Shown piece after piece: positions 36,116 through 48,329 of a stretch of 64,000 nt of DNA (position 1 is the first letter of the stretch; the number at the start of each line of letters is the position of its first letter). The DNA is taken from positions 19,299,158-19,363,157 of the forward strand of contig OX411546.1 in the NCBI GenBank assembly GCA_948146395.1, read 5' to 3'. The notes beneath the pieces are model-generated. The model was given only the letters and a program-made list of their open reading frames with translations. It was not told the DNA's origin and searched no databases. Source of the stretch: Fragum whitleyi (lineage: Eukaryota; Mollusca; Bivalvia; Cardiida; Cardiidae). A program made the translations under genes and the position numbers.

Positions 36116-38941
36116 AATTTGATAAAAAAAATTCAGTCTGCTAGGCTGCTAGGCTGCTAGGCTGCCAACTTCACTCTGCTAGGCTGCTAGGCTGCTAGGC
36201 TGCCAAACTGCCAACTTCACATTTCCAGCAGTCTAGCAGCGTAGCATCCTCAAACGACCACTATCGTTTTTTTATCAAAAGATTAAAGTTCTTATATTTG
36301 TTAGGGCGAGATTGATATGTTGCGGGCAATTTTCGGGACATTTTGGTCGGAAAAGTTGAATAACGTGATATATCCAGAACAGTTCTACATGCGCTAGAAT
36401 TTCATTGTTTTCGGTTTGACGTGACTTCTAGTGTTTAATACTAGTGTTATATATCAATAAATTTGATAAAAAAAATTTCAGTCTGCTAGGCTGCTAGGCT
36501 GCCAACTTCACTCTGCTAGGCTGCTAGGCTGCTAGGCTGCCAGACTGCAAACTTCACATTTCCAGCAGTCTAGCAGCGTAGCATCCTCAAACGACCACTA
36601 TCGTTTTTTTATCAAAAGATTAAAGTTCTTATATTTGTTAGGGCGATATTGATATGTTGCGGGCAATTTTCGGGACATTTTGGTCGGAAAAGTTGAATAA
36701 CGTGATATATCCGGAACAGTTCTACATTCACTAGAATTTCAGTGTTTACGGTTCGAAGTGACTTCTAGTGTTTAATACTAGTGTTATATATCAATAAATT
36801 TGATAAAATTTTTTTTAGTCTGCTAGGCTGCTAGGCTGCCAACTTCACTCTGCTAGGCTGCTAGGCTGCTAGGCTGCCAGACTGCCAACTTCACATTTCC
36901 AGCAGTCTAGCAGCTTAGCATCCTCAAACGACCACTATCGTTTTTTTATCAAAAGATTAAAGTTCTTATATTTGTTAGGGCGAGATTGATATGTTGCGGG
37001 CAATTTTCGGGACATTTTGGTCGGAAAAGTTGAATAACGTGATATATCCGGAACAGTTCTACATTCACTAGAATTTCAGTGTTTACGGTTCGAAGTGACT
37101 TCTAGTGTTTAATACTAGGGTTATATATCAATAAATTTGATAAAAAAATTTTTAGTCTGCTAGGTTGCTAGGCTGCTAGGCTGCCAACTTCACTCTGCTA
37201 GGCTGCTAGGCTGCTAGGCTGCCAGACTGCCAACTTCACATTTCCAGCAGTCTAGCAGCGTAGCATCCTCAAACGACCACTATCGTTTTTTTTATCAAAA
37301 GATTAAAGTTCTTATATTTGTTAGGGCGATATTGATATGTTGCGGGCAATTTTCGGGACATTTTGGTCGGAAAAGTTGAATAACGTGATTTATCCGGAAC
37401 AGTTCTACATTCGCTAGAATTTCAGTGTTTACGGTTTGAAGTGACTTCTAGTGTTTAATACTAGGGTTATATATCAATAAATTTGATAAAAAAAAATTTT
37501 AGTCTGCTAGGCTGCTAGGCTGCTAGGCTGCCAACTTCACTCTGCTAGGCTGCTAGGCTGCCAGACTGCCAACTTCACATTTCCAGCAGTCTAGCAGCGT
37601 AGCATCCTCAAACGACCACTATCGTTTTTTTATCAAAAGATTAAAGTTCTTATATTTGTTAGGGCGAGATTGATATGTTGCGGGCAATTTTCGGGACATT
37701 TTGGTCGGAAAAGTTCAATAACGTGATTTATCCGGAACAGTACTACATTCAATAGAATTTCAGTGTTTTCGGTTTGACGTGACTTCTAGTGTTTAATACT
37801 AGAGTTATACATCAATAAATTTGATAAAAAAAATTTCAGTCTGCTAGGCTGCTAGGCTGCTAGGCTGCCAACTTCACTCTGCTAGGCTGCTAGGCTGCTA
37901 GGCTGCCAGACTGCCAACTTCACATTTCCAGCAGTCTAGCAGCGTAGCATCCTCAAACGACCACTATCGTTTTTTTATCAAAAGATTAAAGTTCTTATAT
38001 TTGTTAGGTCGAGATTGATATGTTGCGGACAATTTTCGGGACATTTTGGTCGGAAAAGTTGAATAACGTGATATATCCGGAACAGTTCTACATTCACTAG
38101 AATTTCAGTGTTTACGGTTCGAAGTGACTTCTAGTGTTTAATACTAGGGTTATATATCAATAAATTTGATAAAAAATTTTTTAGTCTGCTAGGTTGCTAG
38201 GCTGCTAGGCTGCCAACTTCACTCTGCTAGGCTGCTAGGCTGCCAGACTGCCAACTTCACATTTCCAGCAGCGTAGCATCCTCAAACGACCACTATCGTT
38301 TTTTTATCAAAAGATTAAAGTTCTTATATTTGTTAGGGCGATATTGATATGTTGCGGGCAATTTTCGGGACATTTTGGTCGGAAAAGTTGAATAACGTGA
38401 TTTATCCGGAACAGTTCTACATTCGCTAGAATTTCAGTGTTTACGGTTTGAAGTGACTTCTAGTGTTTAATACTAGGGTTATATATCAATAAATTTGATA
38501 AAAAAAATTTTAGTCTGCTAGGCTGCTAGGCTGCTAGGCTGCCAACTTCACTCTGCTAGGCTGCTAGGCTGCTAGGCTGCCAGACTGCCAACTTCACATT
38601 TCCAGCAGTCTAGCAGCGTAGCATCCTCAAACGACCACTATCGTTTTTTTTATCAAAAGATTAAAGTTCTTATATTTGTTAGGGCGAGATTGATATGTTG
38701 CGGGCAATTTTCGGGACATTATGGTCGGAAAAGTTGAATAACGTGATTTATCCGGAACAGTTCTACATTCGCTAGAATTTCAGTGTTTACGGTTTGAAGT
38801 GACTTCTAGTGTTTAATACTAGGGTTATATATCAATAAATTTGATAAAAAAAAATTTAGTCTGCTAGGCTGCTAGGCTGCTAGGCTGCCAACTTCACTCT
38901 GCTAGGCTGCTAGGCTGCTAGGCTGCCAACTTCACGGACCT
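36116..38941 (-). repeat. Right arm of the foldback element: eight ~340-bp units, inverted
   Basis: Reverse complement of the left-arm unit; the phrase GAATTTCA(G/T)TGTTT recurs near 36,396, 36,735, 37,073, 37,416, 37,757, 38,100, 38,429 and 38,775. The outermost unit shares the rare variant GACATTATGGTCGG with the outermost left unit (GACCATAATGTC), while most inner units have A in place of that T. Inner edge lies at a different point of the unit than in the left arm. Confidence 0.95.
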
Positions 38942-39117
38942 GTAAAAATTTACGATTTTCCGTCTTCAGGAAATGGCTATCCGACATGCTTACACAAATT
39001 CAACTTTTTTAAATTTTTGTCACTATATGATTTAAAACAATAAAAAAATGTAAAAAAAGTTGAAAAAAAAATGATGTTTTTTTGGGTGTAATCGAAAGTC
39101 AGTTTCGGAGGTAGTCT

Positions 39118-40944
39118 ATTGTGATCACCTTTCATCCGGCGTCCGGTCGTCCGGTCGTCGGTCGTCGTCCGTCGTCCGTCAACAGTTTCTTTAAACGACA
39201 TCTCCTCCTAAACTACTGGGCAGATTTACACCAATTTTTACAGAAATGTTGCTTAGGTGGTCCCCTTCAAAGATAGCTAAAAGAATTGAAATCCATGAAA
39301 AACTCTGGTTGCTATGGCAACAAACAGTGAAATTTTAAGAAAATCTTTAAAATTCTTCTTCTTCTCAACCAGTAGTCCTACAGACTTAAAACTTGGCATG
39401 GATGATCAGTTCATAGACCTGAATTAAAATAGCTAAAATCATATCTTTTGGGCCACCAGGTGCGGAGCACCAGGGGGGAGGGGGTAGTACTTTGGGTAAA
39501 TTTTGTAATCTTTAAGCTGCTTCTTCTTCGGAACCAGGAGCCCTACAGACTTGAAAATTGGCATGGATGATCTGCTCATAGACCTGAATAAAAATAGCTA
39601 AAACCATATCTGTTGGGCTGCCAGGTGTGGAGCACCTGGGGGGAGAGGGTAGTACTTTTGTGAAAATTTTGTAATCTTTAACCTTCTTCTTCTGATGAAT
39701 CAGAAGCCTGACAGATTTGAATATTGGCATGGATGATAAGTATATGGACCTTTATAAAAATAGCTAAAATCATGACTGTAGATTCACCAGGTGCGGAGCA
39801 CCAGGGGGGAGAGGGTAGTACTTTTGTGAAAATTTTGTAATCTTTAACCTTCTTCTCCTGATGAATCAGGATTCTGACAGATTTGAATATTGGCATGGAT
39901 GATCAGTATATGAACCTTTATAAAAATAGCTAAAACCATGACTGTAGATTCACCAGGTGCGGAGCACCAGGGGGGAGAGGGTAGTACTTGTGAAAATTTT
40001 GTTATCTTTAACCTTCTTCTTCTTCTGAACCACAAGCTCTACAGACTTGAAAATTGGCATGGAGGATCAGCTCATAGACCTTAATAAAAATAGCTAAATA
40101 TATGACTGAAATGTCACTAGATGCGGAGCACCAGGGGAGGAGGGAGTAGTACTTTTGTGAAAATTTTGTAACTTTAACCTTCATCTTCTAAAATAACCAG
40201 GAGCCCCTCAGACTTCAATATTGGCATGGATGATAAGCATATGGATCTTAAATATAATAGCTAAAAGCATGAATGTAGGGCCACCAGATGCGGAGCATTA
40301 GGGGGGAGGGGGTAGTACTTTGGATCAATTTTGAAATCTTTAACCTTATTCTTCTCCGGGATCAGGAACCCTACAGACTTGAAAATGGTAATGGATGATC
40401 AATATATTGACATTAATAAAAATAGCTAAAATCATGACTGTAGGGTCACCAGGTGCTGAGTGTCTTGGGGAAGGGGTAGTACTTTGGATCATTTTTGAAA
40501 TCTTTAAATTTCTAATGAACCAGGAGTCTTACAGACTTGAAAATTGGTATGAATGATCAGCATATGGACATTAATTGAATTAGCTAAGAATCATGACTGT
40601 AGATTCACCAGGTGCAGATCATCTTGGGGGAGGGGGGGTGCTTTGTTGAGAATTTTGAATCCCTACAGCCTTTATATTTGACATGGATTGATCAACTCAT
40701 TAAAGAAAACTTGAAAAGTCTCAGATTCAGCCTGTATATCTGGCATTGATTAGCTGATCACAGACCTTTATGAAAAAAGCTTAAATAAATAATGACCAGG
40801 TGAGGAGCAGAGGGGTGGGATTATTTCAAATGTTATCTGATTGAATAAGTGAAAATCTCTTTTTCTTTGGTTGCATGGACATACCTAGGTAATGAAGCTT
40901 TTTTCTCAGGTGAGCGACCCAGGGCCAACGGCCCTCTTGTTTTA
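39118..40944 (-). mobile_element. Core-repeat element, ~1.83 kb, hairpin in every unit
   Basis: Reverse orientation. It opens with GTGATCACC and a CCGGTCGTCGGTCGTCGTCC run, and closes with CTCAGGTGAGCGACCCAGGG, CCAACGGCCCTCTTGTTTT, which complemented is the AACAAGAGGG 5' end. The core has about nine ~166-bp units (GGCATGGATGATCAG, AAAATAGCTAAAATCATGAC, GGGGGGAGGGGGTAGTACTT). Almost every unit contains CAGGTGCGGAGCACCTG or a close variant, a small perfect hairpin. Short frames across the units are not coding. Confidence 0.82.
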
Positions 40945-41044
40945 ATATATGTATCGAAAATTTAACTAGTTTTAATCCAAAAGATACTTTGATTAAAAAA
41001 TTACATTATACTATATAAATTTTATACGCAGGCAAAAAAAGCGG

Positions 41045-42236
41045 TAAATGTAACACATTGCCCCAGGCTTTTGGGGCAAAGTGTTACACCTACCGGGGCA
41101 AAGTGTTACATGGTATGGCAGTCGCCACGAAAACTTCTTCTTTTTGCTTTTTCTATACCAGGATAAACATGAAAGGCTTTTAGGCCAAATATTATACTAA
41201 ATCAGACTGAAAGTTTCGCACACACTGACTTAGTCACCCATGACAAAAAAGTGCCGTTCTTGCGCCTTACCATATGTTTCAAGATGTTTCCTTAATGATA
41301 AGATACTCAGACCATAACCTAAAATATTTCTTTTGTCTTTTTTTAGCAAGTAAAAAAACCATTTATCTCGTTTTGTATGGCTATTTGAATAAAATCTAAG
41401 GGTATTTGTGACTACTGGGACCTTCTGTACCTTCAAACAAGTCTTCAACGATAGAACTTGGTTATGGCTAAATTGAATTAATTACTCCTATTAAGTCTCT
41501 TAAACTCTACATTTATGAAATTATATAAAAAAAAAATGTAATTTACCACAAACATTTATCAATTAGCCCATTGGACCGCCAAATCATCATTTCAACATGC
41601 CCGAATATACAGCTCACAAAGCATTTTGAGAAAAGGTGGTTACTCTAGCAACAGGAAATTTATCTTTTTTCGTACACCGCTTTCTTTTGCATATAATTAC
41701 ATGTTAAATAATTTACAGAACGTAAAACATCGTCTGAAGGTTCTTTGTAATGCGTTTCAGTCTAAATCTTGTTTTCTGGAAATCGAATAATGGTGTTAAA
41801 CAAAATTTATGCAAAATGTTACACTGTAACACTTTGCCCCATGTCCTGTGTAACACTTTGCCCGAATCAGAAAAAAAAAACACTCGTGCAAAGAAAAGAA
41901 AGGTTAATGATACAGAAATTTGAACATATAAGTTAGCTTCTGGATCAGACTATTCCAAACACACAAATCCTTTTTATTTATTGTACTTTTATATCATACG
42001 AGGCGGATATTTACGAAGATGGTAAGAATTTTCTTTTGTGTCACATGAATCGTTTTCTGATTCTTCTTAAGTTGACATTCCAATTTAATGTCTCTAACAT
42101 ACAGCAAAAATGCATAACCAAAAAGCCCTTTTCTAAGTAATAACACTTGGGTCATAAAACAAGTCAAAAAGAAAATATTTCAAACGTAACACTTTGCCCT
42201 GTGTAACACTTTGCCCCGGTCTCCCCTACAATTAAC
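41045..42236. mobile_element. Element bounded by GGGGCAAAGTGTTACA inverted repeats
   Basis: GGGGCAAAGTGTTACA occurs twice in plus orientation at the left (about 41,079 and 41,095) and in reverse three or four times at the right (about 41,824, 41,850, 42,186, 42,204), ending CCCCGGTCTCCCCTAC at 42,236. The left end lacks the GGGGAGACC extension that is seen at 8566 and, reversed, here. This looks like a DNA transposon with repeat-bearing termini and a degenerate left end. No transposase frame is recognised. Confidence 0.55.
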
Positions 42237-42479
42237 CCAATCTGGCTAAAAAATGTCCCGAGTATCAGCTAGAAAACAAGCTGAAGTTGAGTGGCTTTGA
42301 TAACCCAAGAATGGAATATGTTCACTTTCTCTAAGCTTGTAAATCCTAGTGTTTTTGGATACAAAAATTTGCACGCGTTTACGATAATTTCCGACAAACT
42401 TTTGAAAGTACCAAAAATAATGAAAAGTAAGAATGTCAAATTACGTCACGGCTAAGCCATGCCCTGCCAGTTGGATAAT

Positions 42480-42655
42480 AACGCAGAATATTACCATTGA
42501 AACCGTTACTACCTTCCAGCTGCTCTACCACAGATTATCAATCAATTGATGGGGGTCAAAGAGTAAGAAAAGAAGAGTACCGCCGTAGGGGATCCAATCT
42601 GGGACCTTTTGATAGACAGTTCGATGCGGTGTCAACTGTGCTATGACGGCGGCCT
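42480..42655 (-). mobile_element. SINE copy, diverged, reverse orientation
   Basis: GCCGTCATAGCACAGTTGA (complemented) matches the tRNA-like head of the 30,670-30,965 SINE, as do CCTTCCAGCTGCTCTACCAC and GTACCGCCGTAGGGGAT. The B box is damaged. Confidence 0.7.
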
Positions 42656-42837
42656 TACTATTTCTATTTATAGATAACTGTGATGTTTAGTGACTTAAAT
42701 CTAAATTGGCCAAAAGGCATGACGGTTGTGTGGTTGTGATAACAAAAAAACCAAAAAAAACAAACAGAAAAAGCCTTTTGCCCGACGGCACTAACATCAC
42801 AGCATCGGGTGGCATATTATCTTTTGTTTGTCTAAAA

Positions 42838-45175
42838 GTCTGCAATTATACGCATTGTTCCGCAGAATTTAGTGCTAATCTCAAACTTCCCAATTTTAAT
42901 CTTCGTTTGTGAATCCTGTGATTGTAAATTATACGATTTTTAATTGCAAACCGTTGTCATAGCTACATGATTTGATAACAAGTCAATTTATTAACATTGC
43001 GTTCAATGTTGGCTTCGTCGCTGTTTTTTTGTTCAATGTTTCTGAAATTGAAGTCATTTATCAATCTAATGTCAGACCTCAAAATTACAGTTTAAATTGT
43101 TTGCTACTTTTTCACCAAACCATATAGCCTTGAAATATAAATGACAATTTGAAAATATTTTACCCGAAGATATAAATAATTCTGATTCAAATCAAGAAAT
43201 CATTTGATTTGGGCTATAACTAATTTAAAAATGTTGACTATGGATTTCTTATCGGTATTTCTTAAAAAATAACCAAAAATATAAATCATTAAAAAGAATT
43301 GAAACAAAAATCAATATAACAACTCGACGTCTTTTTAATGATTACTAAAACCGCCATGAAATCTGGCATTTTCTTGAGTAGTACTTTACTTTAATTCGTT
43401 GTTTATCCTATTGATAATAAGCAAATCCTGAATTTCCTCGCAAATGAGTAAATGTCGTCTTTTTCAATATAAATACGGTTTGCCACAAATTTCTTATTTT
43501 CGAAAAAATATAATCGTGTCGTCGAAGCAATTCCAATGGGTATCCAAAACATAGGGTTCCGTTGTAAAAAAAACATTTTAGGGTGGGACCTATTACTAGC
43601 GCTTAAATACATTACTCAAAAGTTCTTAACGGCCACCTTATATTTTTCTATTTCTCACATATTTTCGCTTGTATTTTGAAATGTGACTTTTCCGTTTGAA
43701 AGACTGGCCATTCAACAATTATCCTGTCTAATTGTTTTGTAAAATCTTGGATCTGTAAGTCCTAAATACGAAATCAAAGGCCGGTATCCTCAAATTCAAA
43801 AGTCACAAAATTGCCAATTTTTAGAGATATTCAAATTTTTTCGGATCATGAATACCACAAATCTAATTGGTTAAATGTACTAATATCAGTAGTAGAACGC
43901 CTGTGTACTTTAAAAAAGTAAAAGAATTACCACAGCTCTCTACACATTCGTTTTTCAAACAAGGTATGTCAATAATACCCCACCCGCCAATGTCAATTTT
44001 GAAATTGAAGGCATTCCTTCATTTGTTAATTTTGAAAATATTTCTCGGTAAATTTCTTGGCTAATTTTTACCTGGTTGACTTCATAAATGACTTGGTTAT
44101 AGTGTTCAAGTGAAAACGGGTTGAAACCAATCGGCATTTATAACAAATGACCAAAAAGCAAGTGGCCGATTAGGAGAATCAGGAGTCTATATTACAGTTA
44201 ATAACGACAAGAAATTGATACTCATCTCGATCAAAACCTCTAAATCACTCAGTGCTCCTATCACTCAGTGCTCCATTCATCAATTCCAAGCACTCACGCA
44301 AACCATTCAGAAACGCTCAAAATCACTAAAAGTGATAAGATCAACAACTACATTCAAAATAAAAAACGCTAGATCCACGATTTTACTAACTCAATTTTAT
44401 TTTATAAGCGTTCGATTGGTGCGTGATAACATAAGAATATTTTTCTAGAACGTGTATACATATTTTTTACTAAAGTTGGTATCAAAGGGAGGTAAACACA
44501 ATAACGCTAATTTTGTTTATCTTGAACAAAATGAACGATATTGGATTACCTCCCTTTAATTTCAATCAAAACTCGCTTCACACACTCATTCTATTTCATT
44601 GTAAAACCATTCCAATACCATTCAGCTTGTCACTTTCGCGATGTTCTTATCTGTACTATAAATGTAGAAATAAAATATAAATATTAATTTCCCGCCAAAA
44701 TCAGAAGAAACCAATATTCATAATACCTCTTAGAAATCGAAAAATAGCTTGATTTACTATATATAGAAGAGTCCGCCATATTTAGCAAAATGAATATTTA
44801 TGTAGATCAAAGTTGTAGAATAATAGATCATTTATTCAAGTCGCGTTCCAGTGCCTCGTGTGTATATATCAATCAGATATTCTTTAAACCATGTCTAGCA
44901 ATAGAAGTGTACCTTAAAATAGAAAATACTTTTTCTCATCTTCTAAATTCGGAGAATTTAAAATGAAGAAAAGACAAACCGTGTTTATTTTTTGTTTATT
45001 TTGGGGTTACATTATGTACAGGATTGGAGATCTGAGCTTAATCTATGGAATAACCTTTTGCACTAAGTTTAAAATTTGAGCCGCAAAATTCAATGAGTTA
45101 TGACATATGTAACGGTTTTTTTTTGGATTTTTGGACAGTCACAATCCCTTTTCAAGATAAAAAAAAAGGAAATTC
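42838..45175 (+). repeat. Dispersed duplicated segment, copy 2 (paralogue of 2869-4282)
   Basis: 42,838-43,600 matches 2869-3606 and 44,690-45,175 matches 3830-4282. Between them, 43,601-44,193 is sequence without a counterpart at the left, and 44,194-44,655 is a complete MITE. No gene is recognised in the extra sequence. Confidence 0.75.
44194..44655 (-). mobile_element. MITE, ~460 bp, GAATGA-rich family, reverse orientation
   Basis: Starts ACAGTTAATAACGACAAG, ends TTTCGCGATGTTCTTATCTG, with ATTGGATTACCTCCCTTTAA in reverse orientation and CACTCAGTGCTCC repeated in the left half. Confidence 0.75.
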
Positions 45176-45510
45176 AGCTAACATGGTGAAATTGACAATG
45201 TGAATGATTTTGAATGGAATTGAATGAGTGTGATGAGTATGTTTTTGATGAAAATTAAGAGAGGTAATTCAATATCGCTTATTTTGGTAAGGGTGAACAA
45301 AATTAGCTATATTTATTGCCTCCCTTTAATGAAATATGCAAACAATTCTATAGCTTCCCATTTCTTCACAAACCAATCAGACTCTAATGATTTTAATCGT
45401 GTCTGTGAAATCGCAATTATTTTCTTGCTATACTTATTTTGAATATAGAAGTTGATCTCATCTTATTTACGGATTTTGGAGCGATTTGAATGGTTCGACA
45501 GTCTGTTCTT
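45176..45510 (+). mobile_element. MITE, 3'-truncated, GAATGA-rich family
   Basis: CTAACATGGTGAAATTGACA, GAATGAGTGTGATGAG and GAGGTAATTCAATATCGC are the left half of the family; the right terminus is missing after GATTTGAATGGTT. It occupies the same place as the 4283-4710 copy in the paralogous segment, so it is probably the same ancestral insertion. Confidence 0.6.
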
Positions 45511-46170
45511 TTACTAAAAGAAATCAACTCTCTAGCGATCAGGCCAGTACCGTAAGACTTTACATAATCAAACCATTAACAAGTGCTTATCAGATCGTAA
45601 AATCTCTCAGTGGTCAGTGAATCTCAACATGAGACCATAAATAATCCTAAACAAAAACAAACACTACACCAGACAAGATGTTTTACATTCAGTATTACAG
45701 TTTTACTAGACAGGGATGAAACTTTCTTTACAGTTTCAACAGAAAGAAAGCTTAATTGAAGATAATTATTGATATTCAGTTCTATCCAATGTATGAGAAA
45801 AAAATATTTATGTGACCTGAGATGAAATAATAGTACTAATATTAATTATAATAATAAAATAATAATAGAAATAAGTATAGTAATATAAAGTAAAGTAAAG
45901 GTAATACAAGAGAACCAAGATGGCCTGTTTCTATGCACTGGCTTTCAAATATCAATGATAAACTCAATCAGATAAAGAAGTTAACAAGGAAATTTGTGAA
46001 GAGGCAAAAAGATGGACAGAAAGTATAGGCTAATCCTTATATGGAAAGCCATTTTTCAAAATGTATATTAGAATTGATTCTAAATAGGAACAGTTCTTCT
46101 TTTATGAGATAGATATGCCTTGATGTATTATTAACAATGAAACACTATATATAGCAATATGGGAAAATGA
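45511..46170. other. AT-rich stretch with TAA-rich low complexity
   Basis: Low-complexity ATAATA sequence near 45,830-45,900. Nothing else is recognised. Confidence 0.45.
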
Positions 46171-46199
46171 CAATCATTTTTTGTGGACTATAATCACAC

Positions 46200-46670
46200 T
46201 GTATCACACCGGGCCAATCAAAATTCTGCGAGTAGGAAATTTACATAAGGAACATTATTATCATGATTTGGTTGAAATTGGTCCGATGCTTTGGTAGGAG
46301 AACATTTCTGAAAGTGAAAATAAGCCCAACCATGCCATACCCTTGTTTGGAGGCCTATCAAAATTTCTAGAACAATTTCAGAAAAGAATCACACAAGAAA
46401 CACTCATGCCATGTTTCATTTATATTGGCGCAATGGTTTGGGAGAAGAAGATTTTTAAAGATTTTGTAATTAAAATTGTGCAGATTTCATTAAATAAATA
46501 AGCCCTACCCAGTTAACTCATATTTGTGGGGTCAATCAATGTTTCTTAAACACATTAAGAAGGGGAACATCCAATATACATTCATGCCAAGTTTCACTGA
46601 AATCGGGCAAATAACTTTTGGGGAAGAAGATTTTTTTTAAATTTTATAGTGAAAACAAGCATTCTGTAGA
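46200..46670 (+). repeat. Degenerate ~155-bp core array
   Basis: About three decayed units (CCAATCAAAATT, CATGCCAAGTTTCACTGAAAT, TTTGGGAGAAGAAGATTTTT). No termini. Confidence 0.55.
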
Positions 46671-46996
46671 ATTGGATGGCAATACCAAGTCCCCTACCGG
46701 ATTTATATATATCCCTATATCAATGGACCTGAACTAAACTCAAACTTGTAATATGACTCATTGCCGCAGACTCACATACTAAATCAAAGTACTGAAAGTA
46801 CTGATAAGTTGGAATGCGTTCAAGAGACGGTGACCTCAAGCCACTAACGAAGCTCAAGCCGCCCGCCCACCACAGGTGATCACATAATACGTCTCGTCTT
46901 TTGGCGGGCGTATATAAATCAATGTATTTCAACAACGAGAGACGCTTAAACCCCTGACTCGCTATACGGGCCTGCAATTGATGGAAGAAAAATGAT

Positions 46997-48113
46997 AACA
47001 ATAGGGCAAAAATGGTCCAAAACCGCTGTCCAGAATCCGATTTAGCCAGTGGCTCTCATCTAAGAAACCTTCTGGCAAAGTTTCATTCAAATTTGCCTAA
47101 TTGTTGAAAGGAAACATAATTCGAAGAATAAACAGGGATAATAGACCCTGTCCACCCACTATTTATAGAGGAGACTCAAAATTAGCCCTGCCCTGCCACG
47201 CCCATATTTATGGGCTAATCAAAACTTTGGAAACAAATTTTGAAGATGGTCTCCGAAGAAACGTTCTGGTAAAGTTTCATTGAAATCGGCCAAGTGGTTC
47301 AGGATGAGATGTCGTTCAAAGGTCCTGGGCTTAAATAAGTCCCGCCCTGCCACACCAATATTAATGGACCAATCAAAATTTCGTGAACAAATTGCCAAAG
47401 TGATACTTAAGGAACATTCTGGTAAAGTTTCACAGACATTTGCCGATTGGTTCAGGAGAAGATTTCATTCGAAGATTTTTGGCTCAATCCAAATTTTGCA
47501 AACAATTTTTAAAAAGGTTCATCCTAGGAACTTTTTGGTAAAGTTTCATTGAGATGTTGTTCAAAGATTTCAGGATCAAAATAAGCCCCGCTTTGCCACG
47601 CTTATATTTATGGGCCATTTTCAATTTCACGAACAATTATTAAAAAGGGTCACCCCGGGAATATTCTGGTAAAGTTTCATTAAAATCGGTCCGGTGGTTC
47701 AGGAGGAGATGTCGTTCCAAGATTTCTGGCTCAAAATAAGCCCCGCCCTACCACGCCGACATTTATGGATTATCAGAATTTAGCGAAGAAGTTTTGAAGA
47801 GGGTCACCAGGGAACATTCTGGTTAAGTTTTATTGAAATCGGCCCAGCGGTTCAGGGGGAGATGTCGTTCAAAGATTTCTGGCTCAAAATAAGCCCCGTC
47901 CTACCACGCCCATAATTGTGGATTATCAGAATTTAGCGAGAAACTTTTGAAGAAGGTCACCCAGAGAACATTCTGTCAAGATTTTATTGAAATCGGCCCA
48001 GCGGTTTAGGAGAAGAAGTTTTAAGAAAGTTGACGACACACGACAGTTGACGGAAGTCGGAGTCAGGGTGATCCTAAAAGCTCCCCTTGAGCACGTAGTG
48101 ATCAGGTGAGCTA
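46997..48113 (+). mobile_element. Core-repeat element nested in shell copy A
   Basis: Six or seven ~155-bp units (GCCCCGCCCTGCCACGCCCA, TTCTGGTAAAGTTTCATTGA, GGAGGAGATGTCGTTCAAAG), ending with a GACGACACACGAC run, the hairpin GCTCCCCTTGAGC...GTGATCAGGTGAGC and TAAAA. Shell copy B reads through the site without it (ATGATAAAAAGGAAG near 58,397), giving the empty site. The usual AACAAGAGG 5' end is absent, so it is 5'-truncated. Confidence 0.75.
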
Positions 48114-48329
48114 AAAAGGAAGAAAATGATATGGACCATACAGCCGACTAATGGACGCAGAGGCGGACACTTGTACACTCAAAACAGAATCTATGTTATT
48201 TTTCAAATGACTTTCGTTATTGCAGGTCATTTGCTTCTCCGTTTAGCTAGCGGAAAGCAAAAGGTCAATGGATTGACAGACAGACATGATGAAAACAATA
48301 TGTGCTCCTCTACTTCTGAGTAAGGGGTA

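Larger units (their letters stand above)
27742..38941. mobile_element. 11.2-kb foldback-type DNA transposon with 9-bp target duplication
   Basis: Both ends are AGGTCCGTGAAGTTGGCAG in inverted orientation and stay identical for about 96 nt, up to a T-run of 8 versus 9. Directly outside, GTAAAAATT occurs at 27,733-27,741 and at 38,942-38,950, a 9-bp direct repeat. Each arm is a long array of the same ~340-bp unit, in opposite orientation. Tandem-repeat inverted arms and a 9-bp duplication are the known features of Drosophila FB elements, and 9-bp duplications are usual for Mutator-like transposases; sea-urchin TU and Galileo have a similar plan with 8- and 7-bp duplications. No transposase is readable in the interior, so this copy is non-autonomous. 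The superfamily is inferred, not shown. Confidence 0.85.

Noticed and set aside
27742..38941. Regular short repeats reminiscent of a CRISPR array
   Set aside because: Units are ~340 bp, nearly identical over their full length with no unique spacers, and the surroundings are animal DNA with LINEs and SINEs.
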